From NCBI RefSeq assembly GCF_900109095.1, contig NZ_FNYZ01000002.1, positions 1 to 64,000 on the forward strand: a DNA stretch of 64,000 nt, read 5' to 3'. A program made the translations under genes and the position numbers. Position 1 is the stretch's first letter; each line of letters opens with the position of its first letter. The notes below the pieces were generated by a model, which was not told the DNA's origin, searched no databases, and was given only the letters and a program-made list of their open reading frames with translations. Below are positions 27,070-35,817 of the stretch, piece by piece. This DNA comes from Sphingobium sp. AP50. GTDB lineage: Bacteria; Pseudomonadota; Alphaproteobacteria; Sphingomonadales; Sphingomonadaceae.

Positions 27070-28020
27070 TCAGTCCGGCCTCATCCATAGCCCCTCAGCC
27101 CGCGCCACTTCTCCCGGCCAGCGCCGCGCCCGACCCGGCACTTGGCTCCCCGCGCGCACGACCCAGCCCAGCTTCTCGCGCTTCGGCGTGACGACGCGAT
27201 GGTCCCAGGCCTGCTCGCCCCGGCGCGCCACTTCGCGCGCGATGTCGCCATAGATGCCCGCCGCCGCCAGCACCGCCCAGGCCGCGCGCGGCGGCAACGC
27301 CCCCGTACCATGCCGCGCGCTCGCCTCATAGGCGGCCGCCATGTCGGCCAGACGCCGCGCCAGCATCGCCAGACGCGGCCGGACCCAGGGTTTCATATGC
27401 TCGCCCGGCGGAATATCCATTTCCACCAGCCATTCGACCGGCAGGTAGCAGCGGTCCGCCGCCTCATCCTCGCTGATGTCGCGCGCGATATTGGCGAGCT
27501 GGAACGCCAGCCCCAGATCGCACGCCCGATCCAGCGTTGCCCGGTCATCCGGGTCGACGCCCATCAGCACCGCCATCATGCACCCCACCGCGCCCGCGAC
27601 ATGATAGCAGTAGCGCAGCATGTCCGCCTCGCTGCGCGGCCGCCAGTCGCGCGCATCCAGCGCAAACCCCTCGATCAAGTCATGGGCATAGCGCGCGGGA
27701 ATCGCACATTCGCGCATCACCACACCAAAGCCGTCGAACGCCGGATCGCCGGTCGCCTCCCCGGCCAGAGCCTTGTGCGTCAGCACCCGCATCATCGACA
27801 GGCGTGCCTGCGCATCGGCGACGCTGGTCATCGCCCCGCCATGATCCTGTCCGTCGGCAATATCGTCGCATTTGCGGCACCAGGCATAGAGCAGCCAGGC
27901 TCGCTCGCGCGTCACCCGGTCGAACAGTTTCGACGCCATGGCGAAGGATTTGGAGCCACGCGCGATGCTGTCACGGGCATGGGCGACGAGGGTGACGCGG
28001 TCTGGAATAGTGGAAGACAT
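27070..28020 (-). CDS. crtB: Phytoene synthase
   Basis: A 316-residue squalene/phytoene synthase-type enzyme that joins two geranylgeranyl diphosphates to phytoene. Both Asp-rich motifs are present: CDDIADGQD near residue 51 and the second within ARDISEDEAADRCYLP. The length and the WLLYAWCRKCDD opening are typical for bacterial CrtB. It is the last gene of the run crtY-crtI-LOG-crtB, separated from LOG by a 22-base palindrome. Confidence 0.94.
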   Translation of the reverse strand: MSSTIPDRVTLVAHARDSIARGSKSFAMASKLFDRVTRERAWLLYAWCRKCDDIADGQDHGGAMTSVADAQARLSMMRVLTHKALAGEATGDPAFDGFGVVMRECAIPARYAHDLIEGFALDARDWRPRSEADMLRYCYHVAGAVGCMMAVLMGVDPDDRATLDRACDLGLAFQLANIARDISEDEAADRCYLPVEWLVEMDIPPGEHMKPWVRPRLAMLARRLADMAAAYEASARHGTGALPPRAAWAVLAAAGIYGDIAREVARRGEQAWDHRVVTPKREKLGWVVRAGSQVPGRARRWPGEVARAEGLWMRPD

Positions 28021-28064
28021 CGGTCAGACATGCCCGTCCCATGACCTGCCTGCAACAGCACAAC

Positions 28065-28130
28065 GTGCTCCTGCGAAAGCAGGAGCCTAGTTCTGCCGTC
28101 TCAACTGGGCTCCTGCTTTCGCAGGAGCAC
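28065..28130. repeat. 22-bp perfect inverted repeat, family B copy 1
   Basis: Arms 28065-28086 and 28109-28130 are perfect complements (GTGCTCCTGCGAAAGCAGGA onwards), and each arm is itself palindromic (CTCCTGCGAAAGCAGGAG). A second copy is at 33608-33682. It lies inside the crt cluster between LOG and crtB, where it could modulate transcript levels. Confidence 0.9.
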
Positions 28131-28135
28131 CTATC

Positions 28136-28717
28136 TTAAAGCCGCCCCGCCTTCATCGCGAAGATCGTCTCATGCGGCTGATAGGCCGCCATCGCGTCGA
28201 CCAGCCCTTCGATACTATCCTCATGGATCAGGATGCCGGCATGCTGGGCGCGGATGAAGCCCGCCTCCACCATCTGCCGGTTGAAGCCGATCAGCTGGTC
28301 GTAAAAGCCCGCCACGTTCAGCAACCCCACCGGCTTGCTGTGATAGCCCAGCTGCGCCCAGCTGATCGCTTCCCACAATTCGTCCATCGTGCCCACGCCG
28401 CCCGGCAGGGTCACGAACCCGTCCGACAGGTCGGTGAACAGCTGCTTGCGCTGGTGCATCGTCTGCACGACATGCAGCTCCGTACAGCCGCGATGCGCCA
28501 CTTCCGCGCCGACCAGCGCTTCGGGGATCACGCCGATCACCTCGCCGCCCGCCTCCAGCGCCGCATCCGCCACCGCGCCCATCAGGCCCAGCCGCCCGCC
28601 GCCATAGACGACGCCGATGCCCCGCTCCGCCAGTGTGCGCCCGACATGGCGCGCCGCGTCGATATAGGTCAGGTCCGCCGGCGTCGCCGAACCACAATAA
28701 ACCGCCAGCCTCTTCAC
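28136..28717 (-). CDS. LOG-family protein (TIGR00730), cytokinin riboside 5'-monophosphate phosphoribohydrolase-like
   Basis: A 193-residue Rossmann-fold protein with the family motif PGGVGTMDELWE and VYGGGRLGLMG. Members cleave N6-modified AMP or other nucleotide 5'-monophosphates to base plus ribose phosphate. The gene is tucked between crtI (18 bases upstream) and crtB on the same strand, an odd place for it. A metabolic link to carotenoids is not established; cotranscription is inferred from spacing. A second, longer family member is at 59944-60822. Confidence 0.9.
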   Translation of the reverse strand: MKRLAVYCGSATPADLTYIDAARHVGRTLAERGIGVVYGGGRLGLMGAVADAALEAGGEVIGVIPEALVGAEVAHRGCTELHVVQTMHQRKQLFTDLSDGFVTLPGGVGTMDELWEAISWAQLGYHSKPVGLLNVAGFYDQLIGFNRQMVEAGFIRAQHAGILIHEDSIEGLVDAMAAYQPHETIFAMKAGRL

Positions 28718-28735
28718 ATCGCCCTCTTCATATCT

Positions 28736-30229
28736 TCAACCCAAATCCTGCAACATCAGCGCCGCGGTCGCCTTGGCGCTGCCCACCACGCCGGGGATGC
28801 CCGCGCCGGGATGGGTGCCGGCCCCTACCAGATAGAGGTTGGGAATGACATCGTCGCGATTATGCGCGCGGAACCAGGCGCTCTGCGTCAGCAGCGGCTC
28901 CAGGCTGAAAGCGCTGCCCAGATGGGCGTTCAGATCCCGCCCGAAGTCGCTCGGCGCATAATGGAACCGCGTCACGATGCGCGACCGGATGTCGGGGATC
29001 AGCCGATGTTGAATCTCGTCCAATATCCGTTCGGCATAGGCCGGCGCAAACTGGTCCCAGTCGATCGGCAGCTTGCCCATATGCGGCACCGGTGCCAGCG
29101 CATAAAAGGTCGAATGCCCGTCCGGCGCCATCGACGGATCGGTGACGGTGGGATGGTGCAGATAGAGCGAAAAATCCTGCGGCAGCACGCCATGATCGTA
29201 AATGTCGGTCAGCAACCCTTCGTAGCGCGGCCCGAACAGGATCATATGGTGCGGGATGCCCGGCCAGCTGCCCTTGATGCCGAAATGCATCACGAACAGG
29301 CTGGGCGACCAGCGCTTTTGGCTCAGGCTATCGGCCTGCTTCACCCCGCGCGGATGATGGCCCAGCAGATCGCGATAGCTGTGCATCAGGTCAGCATTGG
29401 TGGCGATCGCATCCGCCTCCCCGCGCCATCCCGATGCGGTGTGCACCGCCGTCGCCCGGTCGCCATAGGTTTCGATCCGCGTCACCGCATCGCCCAGCCG
29501 CAACGTGCCGCCCAGCCGCTCGAAATGCGTCGCCATCCCCTGCACCAGCCGGTTGGTCCCGCCCTTGGCGAACCACACCCCGCCATCCTTTTCCAGCTTG
29601 TGGATCAGGGCATAGATGGCGCTGGTCTTCATCGGATTGCCGCCGACCAGCAGCGTGTGGAAAGACAGCGCCTCGCGCAGCTTCTCATTCTTCACATGCG
29701 ACGACACGACCGAATAGACCGATCGCCAGGCCTGATATTTGGCGAGGCTGGGCGCCGCCTTGATCATCGATGCAAAGTCGAGGAAGGCGACCGAACCGAG
29801 CTTGCGATAGCCCTCTTCATAGACGCCCGCGGCATAATCGCAGAAGCGATCATAGCCCGCGACATCATTGGGATCGAGCTTGGCGATCTCCGCCCGCAGG
29901 GCCGCTTCGTTGTTCGAATAATCGAAATTGGTGCCGTCGCGCCAGTTGAGCCGATAGAAAGGCGACACCGGCATCAGCGTCACATCCTGCGCCATGTCAT
30001 GGCCCGACAGGCGCCATAATTCGCTCAGGCAATCGGGATCGGTGATGACGGTCGGCCCCGCGTCGAAAGTGAAGCCGTCCTTCTCCCACATATAGGCGCG
30101 CCCGCCCGGCCGGTCCCGTCCCTCGACCAGCGTGGTATCGATCCCGGCCGATTGCAGGCGGATGGCGAGCGCAAGGCCACCAAAGCCCGCACCAATGACG
30201 ATCGCGTTTTTGGGATTTGGCCTGTTCAT
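28736..30229 (-). CDS. crtI: Phytoene desaturase
   Basis: A 497-residue FAD enzyme that converts phytoene to lycopene. The dinucleotide-binding motif VIGAGFGGLALAIRL is at the N-terminus, the second glycine-rich segment is RDRPGGRAY, and the C-terminal carotene-desaturase signature is LYLVGAGTHPGAGIPGVVGS. ATG 30229 is used: it shares one base with the crtY stop (TGATG). Upstream readings are inside crtY. Confidence 0.95.
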   Translation of the reverse strand: MNRPNPKNAIVIGAGFGGLALAIRLQSAGIDTTLVEGRDRPGGRAYMWEKDGFTFDAGPTVITDPDCLSELWRLSGHDMAQDVTLMPVSPFYRLNWRDGTNFDYSNNEAALRAEIAKLDPNDVAGYDRFCDYAAGVYEEGYRKLGSVAFLDFASMIKAAPSLAKYQAWRSVYSVVSSHVKNEKLREALSFHTLLVGGNPMKTSAIYALIHKLEKDGGVWFAKGGTNRLVQGMATHFERLGGTLRLGDAVTRIETYGDRATAVHTASGWRGEADAIATNADLMHSYRDLLGHHPRGVKQADSLSQKRWSPSLFVMHFGIKGSWPGIPHHMILFGPRYEGLLTDIYDHGVLPQDFSLYLHHPTVTDPSMAPDGHSTFYALAPVPHMGKLPIDWDQFAPAYAERILDEIQHRLIPDIRSRIVTRFHYAPSDFGRDLNAHLGSAFSLEPLLTQSAWFRAHNRDDVIPNLYLVGAGTHPGAGIPGVVGSAKATAALMLQDLG

Positions 30230-31377
30230 CAGGCGGGCGGGTTCCACAATGTTCGCATGGCATCCCTTATGGGCACGGGGGGCCGCCCGCACAAGATGCG
30301 GATGCGATCGGCGATGGTGGAACGCCCGGCATAGAAGCGCTGGATCAGCCCCGGATTGAGGGCGTAGAAGCGCGCGAAGATGCGCCAGCGCTGCTCCGGC
30401 CGCGCCGCGCCGAACAGCATCTTGCCCAGCAGCCGATAATAGCCGCCTCGCCGCCAATGTGCCATCGCATAGGCGCGCGTGGCCCCGGCAAGCCCATCGA
30501 GCGGCTGCCCCGCCAGCCACAACGCGAATCGCACGGCATCTGGCAAGGAATAGCCTGTCATCGGCTGGAACAGCCCGCCACGCACGCCCGCACGCGCAAC
30601 CACATCATCCTTCGGCCAATAGAGATCGAAATCCCCGCCATGCACCACAGGCAACACGCCCTGTTCGCGGTGGATCACTTCGGCGCGCCACCCCTCCGCC
30701 TGCGCATAGGCCGCGATCCGCGCATCGATGGTCGGCCCGTCCAGATCGGGCGTATCGCTATAATAGGTATCCTCGACGAAGACCGTCCGATCGTCCCACG
30801 GCAGCAGATAGACGAAGCGATAGCCATCGATCTGATCGACCGTGGCGTCCATGATCACCGGCCGATCGATCCCATGCGGCGCCTCGCACCGCAGCGCATG
30901 CCCCACGAACTTCTGCCAGCCACAGCGCAGGGTAGACAAATCCCCCGCCCCCCGCGCATCGATCACCGCCCCGGCGCGGATCGCCCGTCCATCGGACAGG
31001 CTCACCCGATCGGGCGCCACCGCCGCAACCGCCACCCCGGTCAGCAGCCGATCGCCCAGTTGCCGCTCCAGCACGGCCGCCAGCCGGTCGCTCGTCGCGC
31101 TATTATAGGGCGTATCCAGACGGCGCTGATAATCGGGAAAGCGCACTTCATGCCCCTGCGCCCAGCGATGCGCGATCAGCGGCTCCACCAGCCAGCGATC
31201 GGCCGCCGCGACATCGCCGTCGAAAAAGGACCAGATATGATTGCCGCCGGGCCGATCCCCCTGCTCGATCAACAGCAACCGCACCTCCGGCCGCAACGCC
31301 GCAAAGGCAAGCGCGATCAGCCCGCCGGACAGGCCGCCGCCGATAATCGCCAGATCGCAGTCCAGATCGCTTGTCAT
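30229..31377 (-). CDS. crtY: Lycopene beta-cyclase
   Basis: A 382-residue flavoprotein that closes beta rings at the ends of lycopene. It begins with the nucleotide-binding motif DLAIIGGGLSGGLIALA and has the family segments HIWSFFDGD, YRFVYLLPW and GLFQPMTGYSLPDA. It is the first gene of the cluster, divergent from dmeR across 77 bases. No hydroxylase or glycosyl transferase for later pigment steps is in the window. Confidence 0.94.
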   Translation of the reverse strand: MTSDLDCDLAIIGGGLSGGLIALAFAALRPEVRLLLIEQGDRPGGNHIWSFFDGDVAAADRWLVEPLIAHRWAQGHEVRFPDYQRRLDTPYNSATSDRLAAVLERQLGDRLLTGVAVAAVAPDRVSLSDGRAIRAGAVIDARGAGDLSTLRCGWQKFVGHALRCEAPHGIDRPVIMDATVDQIDGYRFVYLLPWDDRTVFVEDTYYSDTPDLDGPTIDARIAAYAQAEGWRAEVIHREQGVLPVVHGGDFDLYWPKDDVVARAGVRGGLFQPMTGYSLPDAVRFALWLAGQPLDGLAGATRAYAMAHWRRGGYYRLLGKMLFGAARPEQRWRIFARFYALNPGLIQRFYAGRSTIADRIRILCGRPPVPIRDAMRTLWNPPA

Positions 31378-31433
31378 TCTCCCCTGTTAGGCCAGATCGC
31401 CCCGATCGATCCACCCCTTGGCGTTCCATCAAA

Positions 31434-31456
31434 TATAATATAGGGGGGTACCCTAT
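31434..31456 (+). promoter_or_regulatory. -10 element and operator-like palindrome in front of dmeR
   Basis: TATAAT (31434-31439) is followed by ATAGGGGGGTACCCTAT (31440-31456), a G-tract with inverted ATAGGG/CCCTAT ends, resembling RcnR/DmeR operators. The palindrome runs into the ATG at 31455, so bound repressor would cover the start of the transcript. No -35 at normal spacing is evident. Confidence 0.65.
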
Positions 31457-31727
31457 GCATATCGTCGCAGACAGAGACAAATTGCTGGCGCGGGTGCGCC
31501 GGATCGCCGGGCAGGTCGCCGCCGTCGACCGTCAGTTGACGGGCGACGCGGGCTGTTCGGAAACGTTGCAACTGGTCGCATCGGTGCGCGGCGCGGTCGG
31601 CAGCCTGATGGAAGAGTTGATCGAGCAGCATATGCGCGAACATGTCGCCCGCCCCGGCCTGACCGATCAGGAACGCGCCGCCGCGACCGAAGAAATGCTG
31701 GCCCTGATCCGCCGGTACGGGAAATGA
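31455..31727 (+). CDS. dmeR: RcnR/CsoR-family metal-responsive repressor (DmeR-like)
   Basis: A 90-residue all-helical repressor of the CsoR/RcnR/FrmR superfamily. Candidate ligands are the N-terminal His2, Cys34, His59 and His63, the His-Cys-His-His arrangement of nickel/cobalt-sensing RcnR rather than the Cys-His-Cys of copper-sensing CsoR. Its stop overlaps the transporter start (ATGA). With the operator in front, it should repress its own operon until Co or Ni is bound. Confidence 0.87.
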   Translation: MHIVADRDKLLARVRRIAGQVAAVDRQLTGDAGCSETLQLVASVRGAVGSLMEELIEQHMREHVARPGLTDQERAAATEEMLALIRRYGK

Positions 31728-32752
31728 CGATGCACGACGACCACAAGCATGATCATCAGGGGCATGATCATCAGGGGCATGACCATCATCATGGGTGCGA
31801 TCATGATCATGGCGGCCACGGCCATGCCCCCGCCATCGGCCCGGACGATGCGGAAGAAAGCCATTATTTCGACCATATCTATCTGGCCGCCGGTCATGAT
31901 CAGAATGCCAAGCGCACGCTCTGGGTCGTCTGGCTGACCGCCGCGACCATGGTGGTCGAAATCTTCTTCGGCTGGCTGACCGGATCGATGGCCCTGCTGG
32001 CCGATGGCTTCCACATGGCCACCCATGCCGGCGCGCTGGCGGTGGCCGCCGCCGCCTATAGCTATGCCAAGCGGCACGCCCGCAACCCGCGCTATACGTT
32101 CGGCACGGGCAAGGTCGGCGACCTGTCCGGCTTCGCTTCCGCCCTGCTGCTAGGCTTAACGGCCCTCTTCATCGCGGTCGAATCGATCATGCGCTTCTTC
32201 CAGCCGATCCATGTCGCCTTTGGCGAGGCGACGCTGGTCGCGGTGGCGGGCCTGATCATCAACATCATCAGCGCGCTGCTGCTGGGCCACGACCATAGTC
32301 ATGATCATGGGCATAGCCACGGGCACGGTGAAGACCACAAGCATGGCCACACCGACAATAATCTGCGCGCCGCCTATATCCACGTGCTGACCGATGCACT
32401 GACGTCGGTGCTGGCGATCGGCGCGCTGCTGGCGGGCCGGTATCTGGGCTGGTGGTGGATGGACCCGGCGGTCGGCCTGCTGGGCGCGGTCGTGATTGCG
32501 CGCTGGGCCTGGGGCCTGATGAAGGACACCGCCGCCATCCTGCTCGACACCGCCGAACCCGCGCTGATGGCCACTGTCCGCCGCGTGGTGGAGGCCGAAG
32601 GCGCCACCATCCGCGACCTGCATGTCTGGCGCATCGGCCCGCACGCCCATGCCGCCATCGTCAGCCTGGCCCCCGGCGCCGACGGCCCCACCGTCCGCCA
32701 GCGCGTCCGCGCCCTGCCCCGCATGGAGCATGTCACGGTGGAATGCGGGTAA
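31724..32752 (+). CDS. dmeF: CDF-family cobalt/nickel exporter (DmeF-like)
   Basis: A 342-residue transporter. The first 35 residues and a loop near 190 are extremely His-rich (HDHQGHDHQGHDHHH; HDHSHDHGHSHGHG), typical of DmeF. The TM2 site reads ADGFHMATHAG and the TM5 site HVLTDALTSV. A C-terminal cytoplasmic domain is present (IRDLHVWRIG). It exports Co(II) and Ni(II) by proton exchange in related alphaproteobacteria. Translation is coupled to dmeR. Confidence 0.92.
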   Translation: MTMHDDHKHDHQGHDHQGHDHHHGCDHDHGGHGHAPAIGPDDAEESHYFDHIYLAAGHDQNAKRTLWVVWLTAATMVVEIFFGWLTGSMALLADGFHMATHAGALAVAAAAYSYAKRHARNPRYTFGTGKVGDLSGFASALLLGLTALFIAVESIMRFFQPIHVAFGEATLVAVAGLIINIISALLLGHDHSHDHGHSHGHGEDHKHGHTDNNLRAAYIHVLTDALTSVLAIGALLAGRYLGWWWMDPAVGLLGAVVIARWAWGLMKDTAAILLDTAEPALMATVRRVVEAEGATIRDLHVWRIGPHAHAAIVSLAPGADGPTVRQRVRALPRMEHVTVECG

Positions 32753-32779
32753 GGCAACCTGCGTTACATCAGAAATACC

Positions 32780-32934
32780 CCGTTCGTCCTGAGTAGCCCC
32801 TTCGACTGCCTGCTAAGGCAGGCGCTCAGGACAGGCATTGAGCTTGTCGAAGTGGTGTATCGAAGGACCATGCGCTGCACGGATGCTTCGATACGGGTCT
32901 TCGGCTACGCTCAGCCCCCACTCAGCACGAACGG
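32780..32934. repeat. Long imperfect palindrome, family C copy 1
   Basis: The outer ends are CCGTTCGTCCTGAGTAG and, inverted, CCGTTCGTGCTGAGTGG. Inner parts (CTTCGATACGGG, TATCGAAGGA) recur in the copy at 37577-37680. It fills most of the non-coding stretch after dmeF; the remainder up to 33118 holds only the 23-base motif described separately. Confidence 0.85.
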
Positions 32935-33072
32935 TTTATGTTTCGTTGGATAGCCCACACCTGTCCTATCCGGGCCAATCCCGCCATGGTGCGAACCGGC
33001 TCTTTCCCATCGCCCGCAGCCTGACCGGCCCGCAACAAGATTTCCAACTCCTGTTCGATCCTGTCAAAATCT

Positions 33073-33095
33073 GCGGGACATATGCGAAGTTAAGC
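33073..33095. repeat. 23-base motif shared with 59847-59869
   Basis: GCGGGACATATGCGAAGTTA followed by AGC is identical in both places, and TCCTATT follows within about 15 bases in each. The surroundings differ. Here it lies between convergent dmeF and the phosphatase gene. Confidence 0.85.
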
Positions 33096-33118
33096 GCGGA
33101 TTTTCCTATTCGCCCGCC

Positions 33119-33547
33119 TTACTGCCCGGCCAGCGCATCCATGATCTGGCGAACCGGCGTGATGTCATATCCGGCCGCCGCCGCCTGCGCCGCCAGCACA
33201 TCCGCATTGTCGCCCGCCCGCGCGCGGGTCAGCGACCACAGCAGCGTGCTGCGCGTGCCCGACCGGCAATAGGCCAGCACCTTGCCGTCCCCGGCCTGCT
33301 CCAGCGCGGCCGCCATGCCGTCCAGCTGCCAGGGCGCAAAGCCGCCATGGGCCACCGGCACGGCGACATAGGCGATGCCCGCCTCCTTCGCCGCCGCCTC
33401 GACCTCGGCCCCGTTCAGCTGCCCCGGCTCCTCATCATCGGGCCGGTTGTTGATGATGACGGTAACGCCCAGCGCCTTGGCTTCGGCGATCTGATCCAGG
33501 CTGATCTGCGGGGCGACGAGGACGCGGTCGGTGAGCTTGCGAAACAT
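33119..33547 (-). CDS. TIGR01244-type sulfurtransferase/phosphatase (Blh-like)
   Basis: A 142-residue protein with a dual-specificity-phosphatase-like fold. The active-site loop is AYCRSGTRSTLLW, and the N-terminus FRKLTDRVLVAPQISLDQI plus VIINNRPDDEEPGQ match the TIGR01244 group. In other bacteria this domain is fused to or beside a metallo-beta-lactamase-type persulfide dioxygenase and takes part in sulfide handling; here it stands alone. Function is therefore only suggested. Confidence 0.88.
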   Translation of the reverse strand: MFRKLTDRVLVAPQISLDQIAEAKALGVTVIINNRPDDEEPGQLNGAEVEAAAKEAGIAYVAVPVAHGGFAPWQLDGMAAALEQAGDGKVLAYCRSGTRSTLLWSLTRARAGDNADVLAAQAAAAGYDITPVRQIMDALAGQ

Positions 33548-33607
33548 GGGCTTCTCCTTCGCCGCGAGCCATGCGCCACAGCGGATCAGGATTCAAGTCA
33601 CAGCACC

Positions 33608-33682
33608 GTGCTCCTGCGAAAGCAGGAGCCCAGAGCAAACCGTCACACCCTCGATCCTGGGCTCCTGCCTTCGCAGGAGCAC
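33608..33682. repeat. Inverted repeat, family B copy 2
   Basis: Arms 33608-33629 and 33661-33682 match the family B arms of 28065-28130, with one change (CCTTCG for CTTTCG) in the right arm. It separates recQ from the phosphatase gene. Confidence 0.9.
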
Positions 33683-33691
33683 CGACGGAAA

Positions 33692-35464
33692 TCACAAAAA
33701 CGGCCGGATCGCGTTCAGGAAAGCATCGCCATAGGCATCCAGCTTCTTCTGCCCGATCCCGCTGATATGGCTGAGTTCGCGGATGCTGGACGGGCGCTGC
33801 TCGGCCATTTCCCGCAGCGTCGAATCATGGAAGATGACATAGGGCGGCACCCCCTGATCCTGCGCCAGTTCCCGGCGGCAGGCGCGCAGCGCGTCGAACA
33901 GCGGATCGCCGACCGGATTGGCCTCCGCCCCATTGCGGGCGCTGCGCTTGCGCCGTTCCCGCTTGGGCGGCATCAGGATGCGTACCTCTTCCTCACCACG
34001 CAGGATCGGCCGGGCATTGGGACCGAGCATCAGCCCGCCATGCTCCGTCGTCTCCAGCGCATCGCGCACCAGCAGCGCGCGGGAGACGGGCCGTAGCAGC
34101 GCCGTCTCCTCCCCGTCGACAATGCCATAGACCGAAATCTTGTCATGGCCGCGCTCACGGATCTTGTCGGTGGTCGCGCCGCTCAGCACCTGCTCGATAT
34201 GGCCGCTGCCGAAACTCTGCCCGGTACGATAGACCGCCGACAGATATTTGCGCGCCGTCTCGGTCGCATCGACACTGGCCGGCGGGCTCAGGCAATTGTC
34301 GCAATTGCCGCAGGTCGGCGAGGGATCTTCCCCGAAATGCCGCAGCAATATCGCCCGCCTACAGGTCGCCGTCTCGACCAGCGCGCCCAGCGCCGATATC
34401 CGCGCCCGCTCGCCCTGCTGGCGTGCCGGCTCCAGTTCGGCGATGCGCATGCGGGCACGGGCGAAATCCTCCGCCCCCCAGAAGAGATGCGCGACCGCCG
34501 GTTCGCCATCGCGCCCCGCCCGCCCCGATTCCTGATAATAGCCCTCGATCGACTTGGGCAGGCCCGCATGGGCGACGAAGCGCACATCCGGCTTGTCGAT
34601 CCCCATGCCGAATGCGACGGTGGCGACCATCACCATATCCTCGCTGGCGATGAAGGCGGCCTGATTGCGCGCGCGCACCGCCGGATCGAGACCGGCATGA
34701 TAGGCCCGCACCGACCGGCCACCGCGCCCCAGCGTCTCGGCCAGCTTCTCGGTCGCGGCGCGGGTCTGGGCATAGACGACGCCGGGACCGGGATTGGCAG
34801 CGACCAGATCGGCCAGTTGCCGCGACAGCCCATCGCGCGGATGCACCGCATAGCGAATATTGGGCCGGTCGAAGCCCGAAATGATCAGGCCATCATCGGG
34901 AATGCCAAGCTGGACCAAAATGTCCTTGCGCGTATGGGCGTCCGCCGTGGCGGTCAGCGCCAGACGCGGCACATCGGGAAATTCGTCCAGCAACGGCCGC
35001 AACAGCCGATAGTCGGGGCGGAAATCATGCCCCCATTCGGACACGCAATGCGCTTCGTCGATCGCGAACAGCGCGACCTTCGTGGCGCGCAGCAGGTTGC
35101 GGAAATTCTCCTGGCTCGCCCGTTCCGGCGCGACATAGAGCAGGTCGAGATCGCCGCTTCGCAACCGGTCCTGCGTCTCGCGCCAGTCTGCGTCCACGCT
35201 GGTCAGGCTGGCGGCGCGCAGCCCCACCGCATTGGCCGCCCGCAACTGGTCATGCATCAGCGCGATCAGCGGCGACACGACCACGCAGCAGCCATCCAGC
35301 GCCGCGGCGGGCAATTGATAGCAGAGCGACTTGCCCGCGCCGGTCGGCATGATGGCGAGCGTCGGCTGCCCCGCCATCACGCGGCTCACCACCTGCTGCT
35401 GCACCCCGCGAAAGGCCGTGAAACCGAATATATCGTGCAGAAGCGTGGGGATATCGCGCGCCAT
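33692..35464 (-). CDS. recQ: ATP-dependent DNA helicase RecQ
   Basis: A 590-residue superfamily 2 helicase. Walker A is PTGAGKS at 40-46 and the DEAH box begins at 136 within DEAHCVSEWGHDFRP. The RecQ zinc-binding domain shows CRRAIL...CGNCDNC, followed by a winged helix and a C-terminal HRDC domain (LRACRRELAQDQGVPPYVIF). It acts 3'-5' in recombination and fork repair. The gene stands alone and full length. Confidence 0.95.
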   Translation of the reverse strand: MARDIPTLLHDIFGFTAFRGVQQQVVSRVMAGQPTLAIMPTGAGKSLCYQLPAAALDGCCVVVSPLIALMHDQLRAANAVGLRAASLTSVDADWRETQDRLRSGDLDLLYVAPERASQENFRNLLRATKVALFAIDEAHCVSEWGHDFRPDYRLLRPLLDEFPDVPRLALTATADAHTRKDILVQLGIPDDGLIISGFDRPNIRYAVHPRDGLSRQLADLVAANPGPGVVYAQTRAATEKLAETLGRGGRSVRAYHAGLDPAVRARNQAAFIASEDMVMVATVAFGMGIDKPDVRFVAHAGLPKSIEGYYQESGRAGRDGEPAVAHLFWGAEDFARARMRIAELEPARQQGERARISALGALVETATCRRAILLRHFGEDPSPTCGNCDNCLSPPASVDATETARKYLSAVYRTGQSFGSGHIEQVLSGATTDKIRERGHDKISVYGIVDGEETALLRPVSRALLVRDALETTEHGGLMLGPNARPILRGEEEVRILMPPKRERRKRSARNGAEANPVGDPLFDALRACRRELAQDQGVPPYVIFHDSTLREMAEQRPSSIRELSHISGIGQKKLDAYGDAFLNAIRPFL

Positions 35465-35544
35465 GGGGTGGCCTTAGCGGCTAGTCGCTCATGGGGCCAG
35501 CCTGTTGAAGGATGCTGATGCTAACCGAAGCAGCGAGACGACAG

Positions 35545-35745
35545 CTAATTGCCGCCCGGCGTCGTCTGACGGCTACGAAGCCACGATATGGCCAGCGACA
35601 ATGCAGCCAGACCGCCGACGATGAATGATCCATAATAGATGCCGCGCCATGCAACGCCCTGCCCCACAAATGCGGCGGCAAAATAGGCTCCGGCAGCGAC
35701 ATAGAGGATACGCTCGGCAAACTTCATTCGCTGACTATGACTCAA
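35545..35745 (-). CDS. Small membrane protein, unknown
   Basis: A 66-residue protein with two hydrophobic segments (ILYVAAGAYFAAAFVGQGVA; GSFIVGGLAALSLAISWL) and a basic tail. No family is recognised. The regular two-segment layout and charged ends suggest a real inner-membrane peptide, but no strong ribosome site is visible. Confidence 0.5.
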   Translation of the reverse strand: MSHSQRMKFAERILYVAAGAYFAAAFVGQGVAWRGIYYGSFIVGGLAALSLAISWLRSRQTTPGGN

Positions 35746-35817
35746 ATCATGGCTGCCAGCAAATCGCCGTCACCAGCCCCCTGAAACCAGAGGCATGGCA
35801 CCGTTAGCGCGCGCACA

